From a bacterium (GTDB lineage Bacteria > Zhuqueibacterota > Zhuqueibacteria > Residuimicrobiales > Residuimicrobiaceae), in NCBI GenBank assembly GCA_029554865.1, contig JAKPUX010000180.1, positions 1-60,376 on the forward strand: a stretch of 60,376 nucleotides of DNA. The letters run 5' to 3'. Made by a program: the position numbers and the translations under genes. Position 1 is the first letter of the stretch. Every line of letters begins with the position of its first letter. Below the pieces are notes generated by a model. The model saw nothing but the letters and a program-made list of their open reading frames with translations. It ran no database searches and was not told the DNA's origin. Positions 27,772 through 36,793 of the stretch are shown here, piece after piece.

Positions 27772-28938
27772 CTAGGCGTTCATTCGGGCCAGTTGGGTGG
27801 GCAGGTCAGGGATCCTGGCCATGGCGATCATCGCGGCGATGACGAAGGGCTTACAGCCCGCCTCCCGGTAGGTCTCGAGCCGGTACTTCTCAAAGACCTC
27901 GCGGGCGACTTCGCCGCGCTCGCAGCTCACCCCGGAGATGTCCGCCGGCAGGCAGTGCATATAGAGGGCGCTGCCGCCCTTCGTTAGCTTCATTTTCGCC
28001 TCGTCACACTCCCAGTTTTTAAAGCGCGCGTTGTTGGCCAGACAGGTCTGTTCCAGCGCCTTGAGCCCCTCGCGGTTGCCTTGTTTGAGCAGCGCGGTGC
28101 GCTCTTCCATGACTTTGTACGGGGCCCAGGATTTTGGATAGACGATGTCAGCGCCTGCAAAGGCCTCTTCCATGCTCTCCGCCTGGTGAAAACGGCCGCC
28201 GCTTGACTGGCTGTTTTCGCGGGCGAGTTCGACCACCTCGGGGATGAGATCATATCCCGGCGGATGGGCGAGGGTCACCTCCATTCCGAAGCGGGTGAGC
28301 AGGCCGATGATGCCCTGCGGCACCGAGAGGGGCTTGCCGTAGCTGGGGGAGAAGGCCCAGGTCATGGCGATTTTTTTGCCGCGCAGGGCCTCGAGCGAAC
28401 CGAAATGCTTTTTTAAATGGAAGAGATCGGCCGCGGTCTGGGTGGGATGGTCGATGTCGCACTGGAGGTTGATGACCGCGGGATGTTGATGGAGGACCCC
28501 CGCTTCGAAGCCCTCCCGGAGGGCGGCGCTGACCTCGCGCATATACCTGTTGCCTTCGCCGAGGAACATGTCGTCGCGGATGCCGATCGCTTCGGCGAGG
28601 AAGGCGATCATCGTGGCGGTCTCGCGCACGGTTTCGCCGTGGGCGATCTGGGACTTGACCTCGTCGAGTTCGGCGAGTCCGAGTCCGAGGGCGTTGACGG
28701 CGGAGGCGAAGCTGAAGCGGGTGCGGGTTGAGTTGTCACGGAAGATGGAGATCGCCAGTCCAAAATCGAAGAGGCGAAAGGGTTTCTTCAGCCGGTGCAT
28801 CTCGGCAAAAATTTCCGCCGTGAGCAGGAGGGCCTCGATCTCGTCGCGGCTCTTTTCCCAGGTGAGGAGAAAGTCCTGGTTATAGGAATCGAACTCCAGT
28901 TGTTTGAGCGCCAGCAGGTTGCTTTCGATCAGATCCAT
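27772..28938 (-). CDS. ygeW: Knotted carbamoyltransferase YgeW
   Basis: This 388-residue protein belongs to the aspartate/ornithine carbamoyltransferase superfamily. The carbamoyl-phosphate loop is Ser70-Thr-Arg-Thr-Arg74 and a second signature is YMHCLPADISG. Length and overall sequence match the knotted YgeW subfamily, whose substrate is not firmly known and which is encoded in purine-degradation clusters. In such clusters it is thought to transfer a carbamoyl group between a ureido intermediate and phosphate, allowing ATP recovery. A strong GAGGAGG site precedes the ATG. It lies between the XDH pair and the PLP enzyme, separated from the XDH gene by a repeat-rich gap. Confidence 0.9.
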   Translation of the reverse strand: MDLIESNLLALKQLEFDSYNQDFLLTWEKSRDEIEALLLTAEIFAEMHRLKKPFRLFDFGLAISIFRDNSTRTRFSFASAVNALGLGLAELDEVKSQIAHGETVRETATMIAFLAEAIGIRDDMFLGEGNRYMREVSAALREGFEAGVLHQHPAVINLQCDIDHPTQTAADLFHLKKHFGSLEALRGKKIAMTWAFSPSYGKPLSVPQGIIGLLTRFGMEVTLAHPPGYDLIPEVVELARENSQSSGGRFHQAESMEEAFAGADIVYPKSWAPYKVMEERTALLKQGNREGLKALEQTCLANNARFKNWECDEAKMKLTKGGSALYMHCLPADISGVSCERGEVAREVFEKYRLETYREAGCKPFVIAAMIAMARIPDLPTQLARMNA

Positions 28939-28997
28939 TTTCCTCCTCTTTGCGGTTTATCAAGTCATTTCACTGTGGCAATGAATCACAAAAATTA

Positions 28998-29162
28998 TCT
29001 CTCACGGAGCCACGGAGGCACAAAGAGAGGACATCATCAGCGCAAAGCGCTTTTAAACAGTGCCTCTTTGCTCTCTCTTTTCTTTGTGTCGCCGTGCCTT
29101 GGTGAGAGATGGCTTTTTCTTGTTTCTCTCTGCGTCTCTGTACCTCTGCGCGAGATTATTTC
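28998..29162. repeat. Three diverged copies of a CTCTGTGCCTCCGTG-type intergenic repeat
   Basis: One copy (28998-29030, TCTCACGGAGCCACGGAGG...) is followed by two inverted copies (about 29083-29109 and 29121-29156, e.g. TTTGTGTCGCCGTGCCTTGG and CTCTGCGTCTCTGTACCTCT). Together they can fold into a long imperfect hairpin. This kind of repeat is widespread between genes in many environmental bacterial genomes. The third copy reaches the stop codon of the FeS-subunit gene at 29156-29158. Confidence 0.7.
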
Positions 29163-29620
29163 TGATAGCTTTTCGCCGCCAGCTCGACAGCGTCAATGAT
29201 CTGCTGGTAGCCCGTGCAGCGGCAGAGATTGCCCTGCAGGGCCTGGCGGATCTCGGCGCGCGCCGGCGCAGGATTCCGCAGCAGCAGCGCATGCGCCGCC
29301 AGAATCATTCCCGGCGTGCAGAATCCGCACTGCACCGCCCCGGCGTCGAGAAAGGCCTGCTGCAGGGGATGCAGCGAGCCGTCCAGCGGCGTCAGTCCCT
29401 CGATCGTCAGGACCGATTTTCCCGCCACATCCCTGAGCCGCCGCGTGCAGGACTTGACCGGCCGGCCGTCGACCAGCACCGTGCAAGCCCCGCAGGCGCC
29501 GATTTCACAGCCCGCCTTGGCTCCAGTCAGTCCGAGTTCCTCGCGCAGCCAGTCGAGCAGCCTCATTTCGGCAAGCCCTGCGTCGATCTCGTGGGTCACA
29601 CCGTTCACCGTCAGCTTCAT
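29156..29620 (-). CDS. Molybdenum hydroxylase 2Fe-2S subunit
   Basis: This 154-residue protein carries both 2Fe-2S clusters of a xanthine dehydrogenase-type enzyme: CEIGACGACTVLVDG with its later partner cysteine (SCTRRL), and AVQCGFCTPGMILA with GNLCRCTGYQQI. It passes electrons from the Mo centre. It is a stand-alone FeS protein (XdhC/CoxS/NdhS type), and no FAD subunit is present in the cluster. The ATG at 29620 overlaps the stop of the Mo subunit by four bases. GAGG lies upstream. The stop lies in an intergenic repeat. Confidence 0.92.
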   Translation of the reverse strand: MKLTVNGVTHEIDAGLAEMRLLDWLREELGLTGAKAGCEIGACGACTVLVDGRPVKSCTRRLRDVAGKSVLTIEGLTPLDGSLHPLQQAFLDAGAVQCGFCTPGMILAAHALLLRNPAPARAEIRQALQGNLCRCTGYQQIIDAVELAAKSYQK

Positions 29621-31911
29621 AGCTGACCTCGCTTCTGCGCTTCTTCGGGCACATCCGTTCCGGCAATTCGGATCGGCAGATGGTAATAGCGGACGCCCGT
29701 GGCGTGATGGATCGCGTTGGCGATCGCCGGGGCCATGATCTCGTTGGACGGCTCGCCGATGCTCTTGGCGCCCGTAGGCGAGACCGGATCGTGATTCTCG
29801 ACCACAATCGCCCGCATCTCGCACAGGTCCGTCGACCGGGGTATCCGGTAGCGGTTCAGATTGGTATGGCCGATCCGGCCCCCGTCGATGTGGAGATCCT
29901 CGTGCAGGGCATAGCCGGTGCCCATCGCCATGCCCCCGTAATATTGCCCGAGCAGCATGGTGTTGTTGATCGCCTTGCCGACATCGTGGCAGGCCACGGC
30001 ATTGAGCAACCGCACCTTGCCGCTCTTGCGGTTTACCGTCAACTCGACGGCCTGGCAGCCGTAGACCCAGGTGAAATAGGCCTTGCCCTGGCCCGTCTCC
30101 TCGTCCCAGCTCACCTGCGGAGCGCGGTAGACCCCGAGAGCATAGGGGAACTGCTGCTTCTGGAACATCCCCCTGATCACCTCCGCAAAGGGCAGGGAGC
30201 GGCCTCCCCTCCCAATGATCTGGTTGGAGGTGAACGAGATCTCCTCGGGGGCGCAGGCCAGCTCCGGGGCGGCGAAAACGGCGATTTTTTGCTTCAGCTC
30301 CTGCGCCGCCAGAGCAACAGCTCCTCCGCCCATGATTGTGCCGCGTGAGGCGACGGTGGTGCCGCTGTCCGGGATCACCGAAGTGGAGGAGCGCCGGTAG
30401 CGGATCTTGTCCACGTCGATCCCCAGCTCCCGTGCCAGGATCAGCGACATCGCCGCCTCGGCGCCCTGGCCGTTTTCGTGCACCCCCGCCTCGAGCAGGA
30501 CCGATCCGTCCGCCTGGACGTTGACGATGGCGGCGCAGAAATCGACTCCCTCGGCCCCGAGACTGACCCCGCGGTAGCTCATCGCCAGGCCGATGCCGTA
30601 GAGCTCCTCCTCATTCCCGCGCCCATGGCTGCAGCGGGCGAGCTTGTTCTGGTAATCGATCTCCTCCAGAACCTTGTCCAGCACCTGCTCCATCGCGACC
30701 GTGTGCCCCTCGAGCTTCTGGCCGGTGATGGTCGTGCTTCCCTGTCGCACCAGGTTCATGCGGCGCAGCGCGATCCCCGTCAGGCCGAGCTTTTCCGCCG
30801 CCTCCTCGATCATCGATTCGATGACGAAATTCATCTGCGGCGAGCCAAATCCCCGCATCGCCCCGGTGACCGGATTGTTGGTATAGACCCCGAAGGTGTC
30901 GCAGTGGACGTTCTCGACTACATAGGGGCCGCAGCACTGCACGGTCGAGCGCCAGGTCACCCAGGGGGTGACCGAACAGTAGGCCCCGCCGTCGGCGATG
31001 ATGCGGCAGTCGACTGCCGTGATCCGCCCCTCCCGGGTCAGCCCCATCTTGTAGTCGACCTTGTAGGGATGGCGTTTGTAGCTCTCGCGGATCGACCATT
31101 GCCGCGAATAGACCATTTTAACCGGCCGGTTGAGCAGCCGGGCCGCCAGGGCGGTGCGGGCGCAGACGATCGCCGCGGTGTCGTCCTTGCCGCCAAAGCC
31201 GCCGCCGAGAGGGGTGCCGATGACCTCGATATCGGCGAGGGGGAGGCCGAGGCAAGCCGCGACGAAGCGGCGCGTGCTGAAGGGATGCTGCATGCTGCCG
31301 TAAACCTCCATCGTGCCGTCGGGGCGGGGGAGAGCGATGCTGACCTCGGGTTCCATGTAGGCGTGCTCGACGAACGGGGTGGTATAGGTTTTCTCCAGGA
31401 TCAGATCGGCTGCGGCAAACCCCTTTTCAGTATCCCCGCTGCGGACGCGGTGGGTGTTGATGATGTTGCTGCCGTGGCTCTCGTGGATGAGGATCGCGTC
31501 CGGCTGCATCGCCTTTTCTGGATCGAGCAGGGCGGGCAGGGGCTCGGCCTCAACGCGCACCAGCGCCGCGGCGGCCAGGGCCTGCGCCCGGGTCTCGGCG
31601 ACGACCACAGCGACGACATCGCCGTGGCAGCGGATGCGGTCGTCGGCAAAAATGCAGAAGTCGCGGATGATCTGGCCGAAGCGGTTTGCGCCGGGCACAT
31701 CCCGGTAGGTCAGCACCCGGACCACTCCGGGACTCTTTTCCGCCTCCGCCGTGTTGATTCCGGTCAGCAAGGCATGGATGTAGTCGGCATAGACCGGCAC
31801 GGCATGGAGCATGTCGGCGAATTTCAGATCGCCGGTGAATTTGGCCCCTCCGGTCACCTTGGCGCGGCCGTCGTTGCGCCAGCCCTTTTCCCTCATTTCT
31901 GACACAGCCAT
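29617..31911 (-). CDS. Molybdopterin-binding subunit of a xanthine dehydrogenase-type enzyme
   Basis: This 764-residue catalytic subunit has VTGGAKFTGDLKFADMLHA at the start, GGGFGGKDDTAA near residue 232, GAMRGFGSPQMNF near 350, GVHENGQGAEAAMSL and GAKSIGEPSNEIMAP near 715, where the Glu of GEP is the expected catalytic base. The substrate is probably a purine or related heterocycle, given the neighbours (hydantoinase, YgeW). A GGAGGTAC site precedes the ATG, which overlaps the end of the hydantoinase gene by 19 bases. The FeS subunit follows in an ATGA-type overlap. There is no FAD partner, so electrons may go to a separate acceptor. Confidence 0.9.
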   Translation of the reverse strand: MAVSEMREKGWRNDGRAKVTGGAKFTGDLKFADMLHAVPVYADYIHALLTGINTAEAEKSPGVVRVLTYRDVPGANRFGQIIRDFCIFADDRIRCHGDVVAVVVAETRAQALAAAALVRVEAEPLPALLDPEKAMQPDAILIHESHGSNIINTHRVRSGDTEKGFAAADLILEKTYTTPFVEHAYMEPEVSIALPRPDGTMEVYGSMQHPFSTRRFVAACLGLPLADIEVIGTPLGGGFGGKDDTAAIVCARTALAARLLNRPVKMVYSRQWSIRESYKRHPYKVDYKMGLTREGRITAVDCRIIADGGAYCSVTPWVTWRSTVQCCGPYVVENVHCDTFGVYTNNPVTGAMRGFGSPQMNFVIESMIEEAAEKLGLTGIALRRMNLVRQGSTTITGQKLEGHTVAMEQVLDKVLEEIDYQNKLARCSHGRGNEEELYGIGLAMSYRGVSLGAEGVDFCAAIVNVQADGSVLLEAGVHENGQGAEAAMSLILARELGIDVDKIRYRRSSTSVIPDSGTTVASRGTIMGGGAVALAAQELKQKIAVFAAPELACAPEEISFTSNQIIGRGGRSLPFAEVIRGMFQKQQFPYALGVYRAPQVSWDEETGQGKAYFTWVYGCQAVELTVNRKSGKVRLLNAVACHDVGKAINNTMLLGQYYGGMAMGTGYALHEDLHIDGGRIGHTNLNRYRIPRSTDLCEMRAIVVENHDPVSPTGAKSIGEPSNEIMAPAIANAIHHATGVRYYHLPIRIAGTDVPEEAQKRGQL

Positions 31912-33293
31912 GTACCTCCGGGTATATCCTGCTCAAGAATCTCCCCGTTCTCCACGATGAGCCAGCCGCGCCGAAAGAGCGCCCGGACCGACAGGGTGGT
32001 GCTCATACCGGGATAGGTTTCAAAGACATCGGCCAGGGTGGAGCGGATGGACCGCTCCGGTCCGCCGCTCCGGAGCACGACCAGATCGGCATCGGCGCCG
32101 GCCTGAAGGCACCCCTTGCGCGGATAGAGCCCAAGGATCTGCGCGGGATGGGCCGAGAGCAGGCGGCTGATGGCCGGCAGATTCGCTTCCGCATCAGTTC
32201 CCTCAAAAAGTTTGCACGCCAGGGGGACCAGGGCGCCGATGCCGGCTACACCACCCGGGGTGCGGCGGATATCGCCGCCTCCGGACTCCTTGTCCGCCCG
32301 GGTGAAAGCGCAGTGGTCGGTGGCCATGCAGTCGGCCCCACCGGCGCAGACCATCTCCGCCAGCTTCCGTCTCGATTCCTCCGCACGCAGCGGCGGCGCG
32401 CAAATCCAGCGCCGGCCATCCGGCCGCCCCAGCCAGCTCTCGTCGAGGAAAAGATAGTGCGGGCAGGTTTCGCAGGTGATCCGGTGATTCTCCGCCAGCC
32501 GTATCGCGGCCACCCCTTCCGGAGTAGAGACGTGAACGATATGGAGCCGTGCGCCTGTGCGCCGGGCGATCTCGACCAGCCGCTGAATGGCGGTCACCTC
32601 CGCCTCGGCCGGGCGGACCCGGGCGTGGCTGCGCGGATCGCTCCAGTCAACCGCTGCGCACGCGCTCTCCGGCCAGCGAGTGTCCCTGTCCGCTGCCGTC
32701 TCCCCCTGCCGCGCCCGCTGCAGGATGGCGTCGTCCTCGCAGTGGACGAGGACACGGCCGCCGAGGCTGTGCAGCCGGCCGATGCGCTCCTCCAGCTCCG
32801 TGTAGGAGGAATAGAGCCCGGCCTCGCGGTAGGTGGTATAGAACTTGAAGGTGATAAAGCCCGCGCCGATGGCCGCCTCGATCTCCCGCCAGCCGGCGTC
32901 GTCGAATCGGGTCGGTGTCAGGTGCCAGGTGTAATCGCAAAAGCTCTGGCCAGCCGCCTTTTTTTGAGCCCGCGCGATGGCAGTGCCCAGCGATTCATCG
33001 CTCCCTTGTGTGATGAAGGAGCAGAGGGAGGTGATGCCGTTCTGCACGGCGATTTGGGATCCGCTGTGCCAGGTGTCGGCGAGGTATCTCCCGCCGATGA
33101 CGTCATCGAGATGGGTGTGGAGGTCGATAAAGCCGGGGAAGACCAGGCTGCTTGCGGCATCGACCGTCAGGTCGGCCGGCGGCAGTGTGCTGCGAGGGGC
33201 AATGGCGGCGATCCGCTCCCCATCGATGAGAATGTCCGCTTGTTTGAGGCGATCGTCAAGAACCAGAGTGCCGTTTTGAATGGAGATTTTCAT
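31893..33293 (-). CDS. Dihydropyrimidinase/hydantoinase-family amidohydrolase
   Basis: This 466-residue metal-dependent amidohydrolase has the binuclear-site ligands of the dihydropyrimidinase/allantoinase family: His59-x-His61 (FIDLHTHLDD), a carbamylated lysine at Lys150 (TFKFYT), His184 (VLVHCEDD), the His of LHIVHVST, and the Asp of MATDHCAFT. It opens cyclic amides such as hydantoins, allantoin or dihydropyrimidines. First gene of the minus-strand cluster. Its end overlaps the Mo-subunit start. HydA-type enzymes occur in purine-degradation clusters with YgeW, supporting a role after ring hydroxylation. I cannot tell allantoinase from hydantoinase by eye. Confidence 0.87.
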   Translation of the reverse strand: MKISIQNGTLVLDDRLKQADILIDGERIAAIAPRSTLPPADLTVDAASSLVFPGFIDLHTHLDDVIGGRYLADTWHSGSQIAVQNGITSLCSFITQGSDESLGTAIARAQKKAAGQSFCDYTWHLTPTRFDDAGWREIEAAIGAGFITFKFYTTYREAGLYSSYTELEERIGRLHSLGGRVLVHCEDDAILQRARQGETAADRDTRWPESACAAVDWSDPRSHARVRPAEAEVTAIQRLVEIARRTGARLHIVHVSTPEGVAAIRLAENHRITCETCPHYLFLDESWLGRPDGRRWICAPPLRAEESRRKLAEMVCAGGADCMATDHCAFTRADKESGGGDIRRTPGGVAGIGALVPLACKLFEGTDAEANLPAISRLLSAHPAQILGLYPRKGCLQAGADADLVVLRSGGPERSIRSTLADVFETYPGMSTTLSVRALFRRGWLIVENGEILEQDIPGGTWLCQK

Positions 33294-33844
33294 CGGTTTT
33301 GCCGGGCCGGTTTATTGATGTCCATGATGATGTAATATAGCTTTTTACGGGGAGGAGCGCAAGAGCTTTGTCCAGCATGCTGCCCCTTTCTGCGCTTTTC
33401 CGGACAGCTGGCGTTAGCCTGACTTATTCATAAAATGTTTTCAACCACTCTTGTCCAAAATAGGAAATAAAATCATATAGCAAAAAAACAAGTCTCCGTA
33501 GTTTTTTTTTATCAGGAAAGAAAAACAAACAACGGAGGATCCCTCCATTATGAAAATATATCAAATAATTCTTGACTTTTATAACATTTTTCTGTAATAA
33601 TATTACAACTAAAATAATAAGATGCCCTTAATTCTGCAAATAACTGACTTATTATTATATTTATAATAAATTTGACGCGTAGTTCAACAACCCAGCAGGA
33701 GGTGAACTTTTTTCAAAGGAGGTGCACGCAAGGTTGTATCAGCTCCATGGGGGTGTCTGGCGTGAATGCGTCGGACCTGTAACCGGCAGATATCCAAATT
33801 CAATTCATTGACCCATTGTACAATTAACACCTGAAGGAGGCCAG
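33294..33844. other. 551-base intergenic region between divergent clusters
   Basis: AT-rich gap holding a probable plus-strand promoter (33572-33600) and two AGGAGGTG sequences at 33697-33704 and 33717-33724. The second is placed before a possible 29-codon frame (GTG 33722 to TGA 33811). A small GGAGGATCCCTCC inverted repeat lies near 33534. The minus-strand promoter for the hydantoinase cluster must also be here but I could not pick one out. No RNA family was recognised. Confidence 0.5.
33572..33600 (+). promoter_or_regulatory. Sigma-70-like promoter
   Basis: TTGACT (33572-33577) and TAATAA (33595-33600) are separated by 17 bases, close to the sigma-70 consensus, in the AT-rich gap upstream of the carbohydrate locus. 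It would give a leader of about 235 bases before the first gene at 33845. FCB-group bacteria often use other promoter elements, so activity is uncertain. Confidence 0.5.
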
Positions 33845-36739
33845 ATGAACAAGTCGTTTCTGTTTTTCTTGCTGATCTGTCTCGTGCCTTTCATCGTGAC
33901 GGGACAAAACATGCTGGCGAATGCCGGCTTTGAGGACGGCGATGCAGATGCCAACGGCATTCCGGATGGCTGGATCGGTTATGCACAAACCGGTGCAAGC
34001 ATGCAGCTGTATAATGAAGCTGCCACAGCCCACTCGGGACAGTACTGGGCAAAATGTACAAGCACCAACGGGGGGTATTATCTCCTCTATCAGAATACCT
34101 TTCCTGCGGCTGAAGGAGATGTGTGGGAATTCAGCTCCTTCATCAAGGACATTTCCCCTGCTTACCCCGGGGCCGTCTTTGCTGCGCTGAAAATTTCGGC
34201 CAAGAACGCCGCCGGCGGCACCTTCAAGGCCTGGGAGATCTACCAGAACGATGTATCCTACGAGTGGGCGCGGTTTTCCAATATCCAGACCATGCCGGCC
34301 GGCACGGCCTTCATCCAGGCGGTGATCGTGGTGCATGGCGCGGACGGCGCCCCTGAGGCCTCTTACGGATTCGATGATGTCTCTCTCGAGCTGGTTTATC
34401 AGAGGCCGCCGGCCTCTCGCGAACTGAATATGCTGGCCAACCCCGGTTTCGAGCAGGGTGACGCAGATGCCAACGGCATTCCGGACGGCTGGATTGGCTA
34501 CGCCCAGACTGGCGCCAGCATGCAGCTCATGAATGATGCCGCCACCGCCTTCAGCGGCTCCTGGTGGGCGAAATGCACGAGCACAAACGGCGGCTATTAT
34601 CTCCTCTATCAGCAAACCTTCCCGGCCACCAAGGGCGAGGTGTGGAAATTCAGCTCTTTCATCAAGGACCTTTCGCCGGCCTATCCGGGTGCGGACTATG
34701 TCGCGCTCAAAATATCGGCCAAGAACGCCAACGGCGGCACCTTCCAGGCCTATGAAGTATTCCAGACCGGGCTGACCAGCTATTGGAAAGATTATTCTAA
34801 CACCCAGACCATGCCCGAAGGCACACATTTTATCCAGGCGGTCATCGTCGTCCACGGCGCTGACGGCGCACCCGAGGCCACCTATGGCTTTGACGACGTG
34901 AGGCTGGAGCTGGTCCACGAGATGACGAACAACCCGGGATTCGAGGATGGCGATTCGAATGGCGATCAGATCCCGGACGGCTGGCTCGGCGGCGGCACAG
35001 CCGGCAAGACCCATATGGAAACGATCAAGGATTCCACAGCTCACAGCGGGCAGTTCTGGACCAAGGTCAATGTCGACAGCGGTGACGGCTATTATGTGCT
35101 CTACCAGGCCGGATTTCCCGCCAATCCCGGCGAGATCTGGAGTCTGAGATCTTTTATCAAAAACATCTCACCGGATTCTGCCGGCGATTTTGCTTTCCTC
35201 AAGATTTCTGCAAAAAATGCCAATGGTTCGAATGTGAAGGTTTGGGAAGTTCGCCAGGCCGGCGTCTCGCGGCAGTGGAAGGACTATCACAATACCCAGA
35301 CCATGCCCCTGGGCACGACGCTGATTCAGCCCGTGCTGGTGGTCAAGAAATCCGCCATAGACAGCGCCGCTTTCTCGCTCGTTGCTTCCTATGCATTTGA
35401 CGATGTGCGGGTGGCGAAACTGGGCGTTGCCGACATCATGGCCCCGACGGAGCCCGGTGCGGTCTCGGTTGAAAACGGCGCCAAGCCGAACACCAACTCG
35501 GTTACCTGGATGGATGTGGCTGGTGAAACGGGCGAGACCTATGCCCTGTATGCCAGCCAGAGCCCGATCACCAAGGTGACCGATGCGGGCGTTGAAGTTC
35601 TGGCCACTGCGATTGCCAAAGGCACGCAAAAATATGAGCACTCCTTGCGCAATCCCTACACCGACTCGCTGGTGACCTATTATTACGCCGTCACGGCCAC
35701 CGATACCGCCGGCAATGTGAGTGTGCCCGGTCTGTCGCAAGCACATACCAACATGGCGCTGGGCACGGCCACGATCTCGCGTATGGCTCCCGCCAATTTT
35801 GCTGCAGACGGTAAGCTCACCGAATGGGATGGCACCGGCATCATGCCTTTCACCATGAGTGCTACCAAGAGCCATGTCGGAACCGGTACCTTCACCGGTG
35901 ATCATGATCTGTCGATGCTCGGCTATATGGCCGTCGACGATGAGAACCTCTACATCTCCTACTGGATCAAGGACGACAAATACAGCTACAATCCCGCTGC
36001 GACCTACTACAAGAATGACGTGGTCTTTCTCTACATCGGATTTTATGATCTGCTCAACAAACATACGGCCAACCAGCGGGGCACGGAACCCGATTACCGT
36101 TTCAATTTCCTCTCCACCCATCTGAGAAACGCGAATGCCGGGGCGGGTACCGATACCCTCTTTGTCAACGGCAGCGCCAACTACTGCTTTGTGGCCACCG
36201 ACAGCCATTATGTCATTGAAGCCAAGATTCCCTTCAAGGATATCCTCGTCGGCAGCCAGGCGGGCGATGCGCTCTTCCACCCGCAGGTCGGCATGACGGT
36301 CCCGATGGATATCGAAATTTGTGACTCCGATGCCGACGGCGTGCGCGAAGGGTTGCTGACTTTCTCCTCGGATAACAATGACCAGTCGTGGAAAGGGCCG
36401 CAGTACTGGAGCTATTCATGGATCGATGACCGGACGAATGTCACCTCTGTGGACGATGCGCCCCCGTCTGTCATTTATGAGTACGCCCTGAAGCAGAATC
36501 ATCCCAATCCTTTCAACCCGGTCACGCAGATCACCTACTCCCTGGCGAAATCCTCCTACGTTACCCTGGTTGTCTATGACATCCTCGGCAAAGAGGTCGC
36601 CAGACTCGTCCAGAAGAAGCAGGATGCTGGTCATCATGCCATCCATTTTTCAGGACAAAATCTGGCCACCGGCCTCTATTTCTATCGCATCCAGGCCGAC
36701 CAGTTCTCACAGACCAGAAAGATGATGCTCATAAAGTAA
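33845..36739 (+). CDS. Secreted multi-domain carbohydrate-binding protein with T9SS sorting domain
   Basis: This 964-residue protein has a signal peptide, then three galactose-binding-like (CBM-type) repeats at about residues 22-180, 194-355 and 359-527. Each starts NxGFE(D/Q)GD and contains DGW(I/L)G and a FDDV end. A fibronectin type III-like domain follows (about 535-640), then a CBM9/DOMON-like domain (about 647-870) and a T9SS type-A sorting domain (KQNHPNPFNPVTQITYSL to the C-terminal KMMLIK). It has no hydrolase motif, so it probably binds glycan at the cell surface. GAAGGAGG lies before the ATG. First gene of the plus-strand locus and likely one of its glycan-capture proteins. Repeats 1 and 2 are nearly identical over their first 25 residues. 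Confidence 0.85.
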   Translation: MNKSFLFFLLICLVPFIVTGQNMLANAGFEDGDADANGIPDGWIGYAQTGASMQLYNEAATAHSGQYWAKCTSTNGGYYLLYQNTFPAAEGDVWEFSSFIKDISPAYPGAVFAALKISAKNAAGGTFKAWEIYQNDVSYEWARFSNIQTMPAGTAFIQAVIVVHGADGAPEASYGFDDVSLELVYQRPPASRELNMLANPGFEQGDADANGIPDGWIGYAQTGASMQLMNDAATAFSGSWWAKCTSTNGGYYLLYQQTFPATKGEVWKFSSFIKDLSPAYPGADYVALKISAKNANGGTFQAYEVFQTGLTSYWKDYSNTQTMPEGTHFIQAVIVVHGADGAPEATYGFDDVRLELVHEMTNNPGFEDGDSNGDQIPDGWLGGGTAGKTHMETIKDSTAHSGQFWTKVNVDSGDGYYVLYQAGFPANPGEIWSLRSFIKNISPDSAGDFAFLKISAKNANGSNVKVWEVRQAGVSRQWKDYHNTQTMPLGTTLIQPVLVVKKSAIDSAAFSLVASYAFDDVRVAKLGVADIMAPTEPGAVSVENGAKPNTNSVTWMDVAGETGETYALYASQSPITKVTDAGVEVLATAIAKGTQKYEHSLRNPYTDSLVTYYYAVTATDTAGNVSVPGLSQAHTNMALGTATISRMAPANFAADGKLTEWDGTGIMPFTMSATKSHVGTGTFTGDHDLSMLGYMAVDDENLYISYWIKDDKYSYNPAATYYKNDVVFLYIGFYDLLNKHTANQRGTEPDYRFNFLSTHLRNANAGAGTDTLFVNGSANYCFVATDSHYVIEAKIPFKDILVGSQAGDALFHPQVGMTVPMDIEICDSDADGVREGLLTFSSDNNDQSWKGPQYWSYSWIDDRTNVTSVDDAPPSVIYEYALKQNHPNPFNPVTQITYSLAKSSYVTLVVYDILGKEVARLVQKKQDAGHHAIHFSGQNLATGLYFYRIQADQFSQTRKMMLIK

Positions 36740-36793
36740 TTCCTTCTCGGCCAGGGTCCGCCTTGTGTCCTCCACTGAGGTGCCTGATTATTC

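Noticed and set aside
26249-27775. 508-codon plus-strand frame opposite the PLP enzyme
   Set aside because: It is an antisense shadow of a well-supported gene; high GC keeps opposite frames open. The protein shows no recognisable motif.
33722-33811. Small 29-codon gene
   Set aside because: Ribosome site and frame are suggestive, but nothing supports coding beyond that, so it is kept only as a finding.
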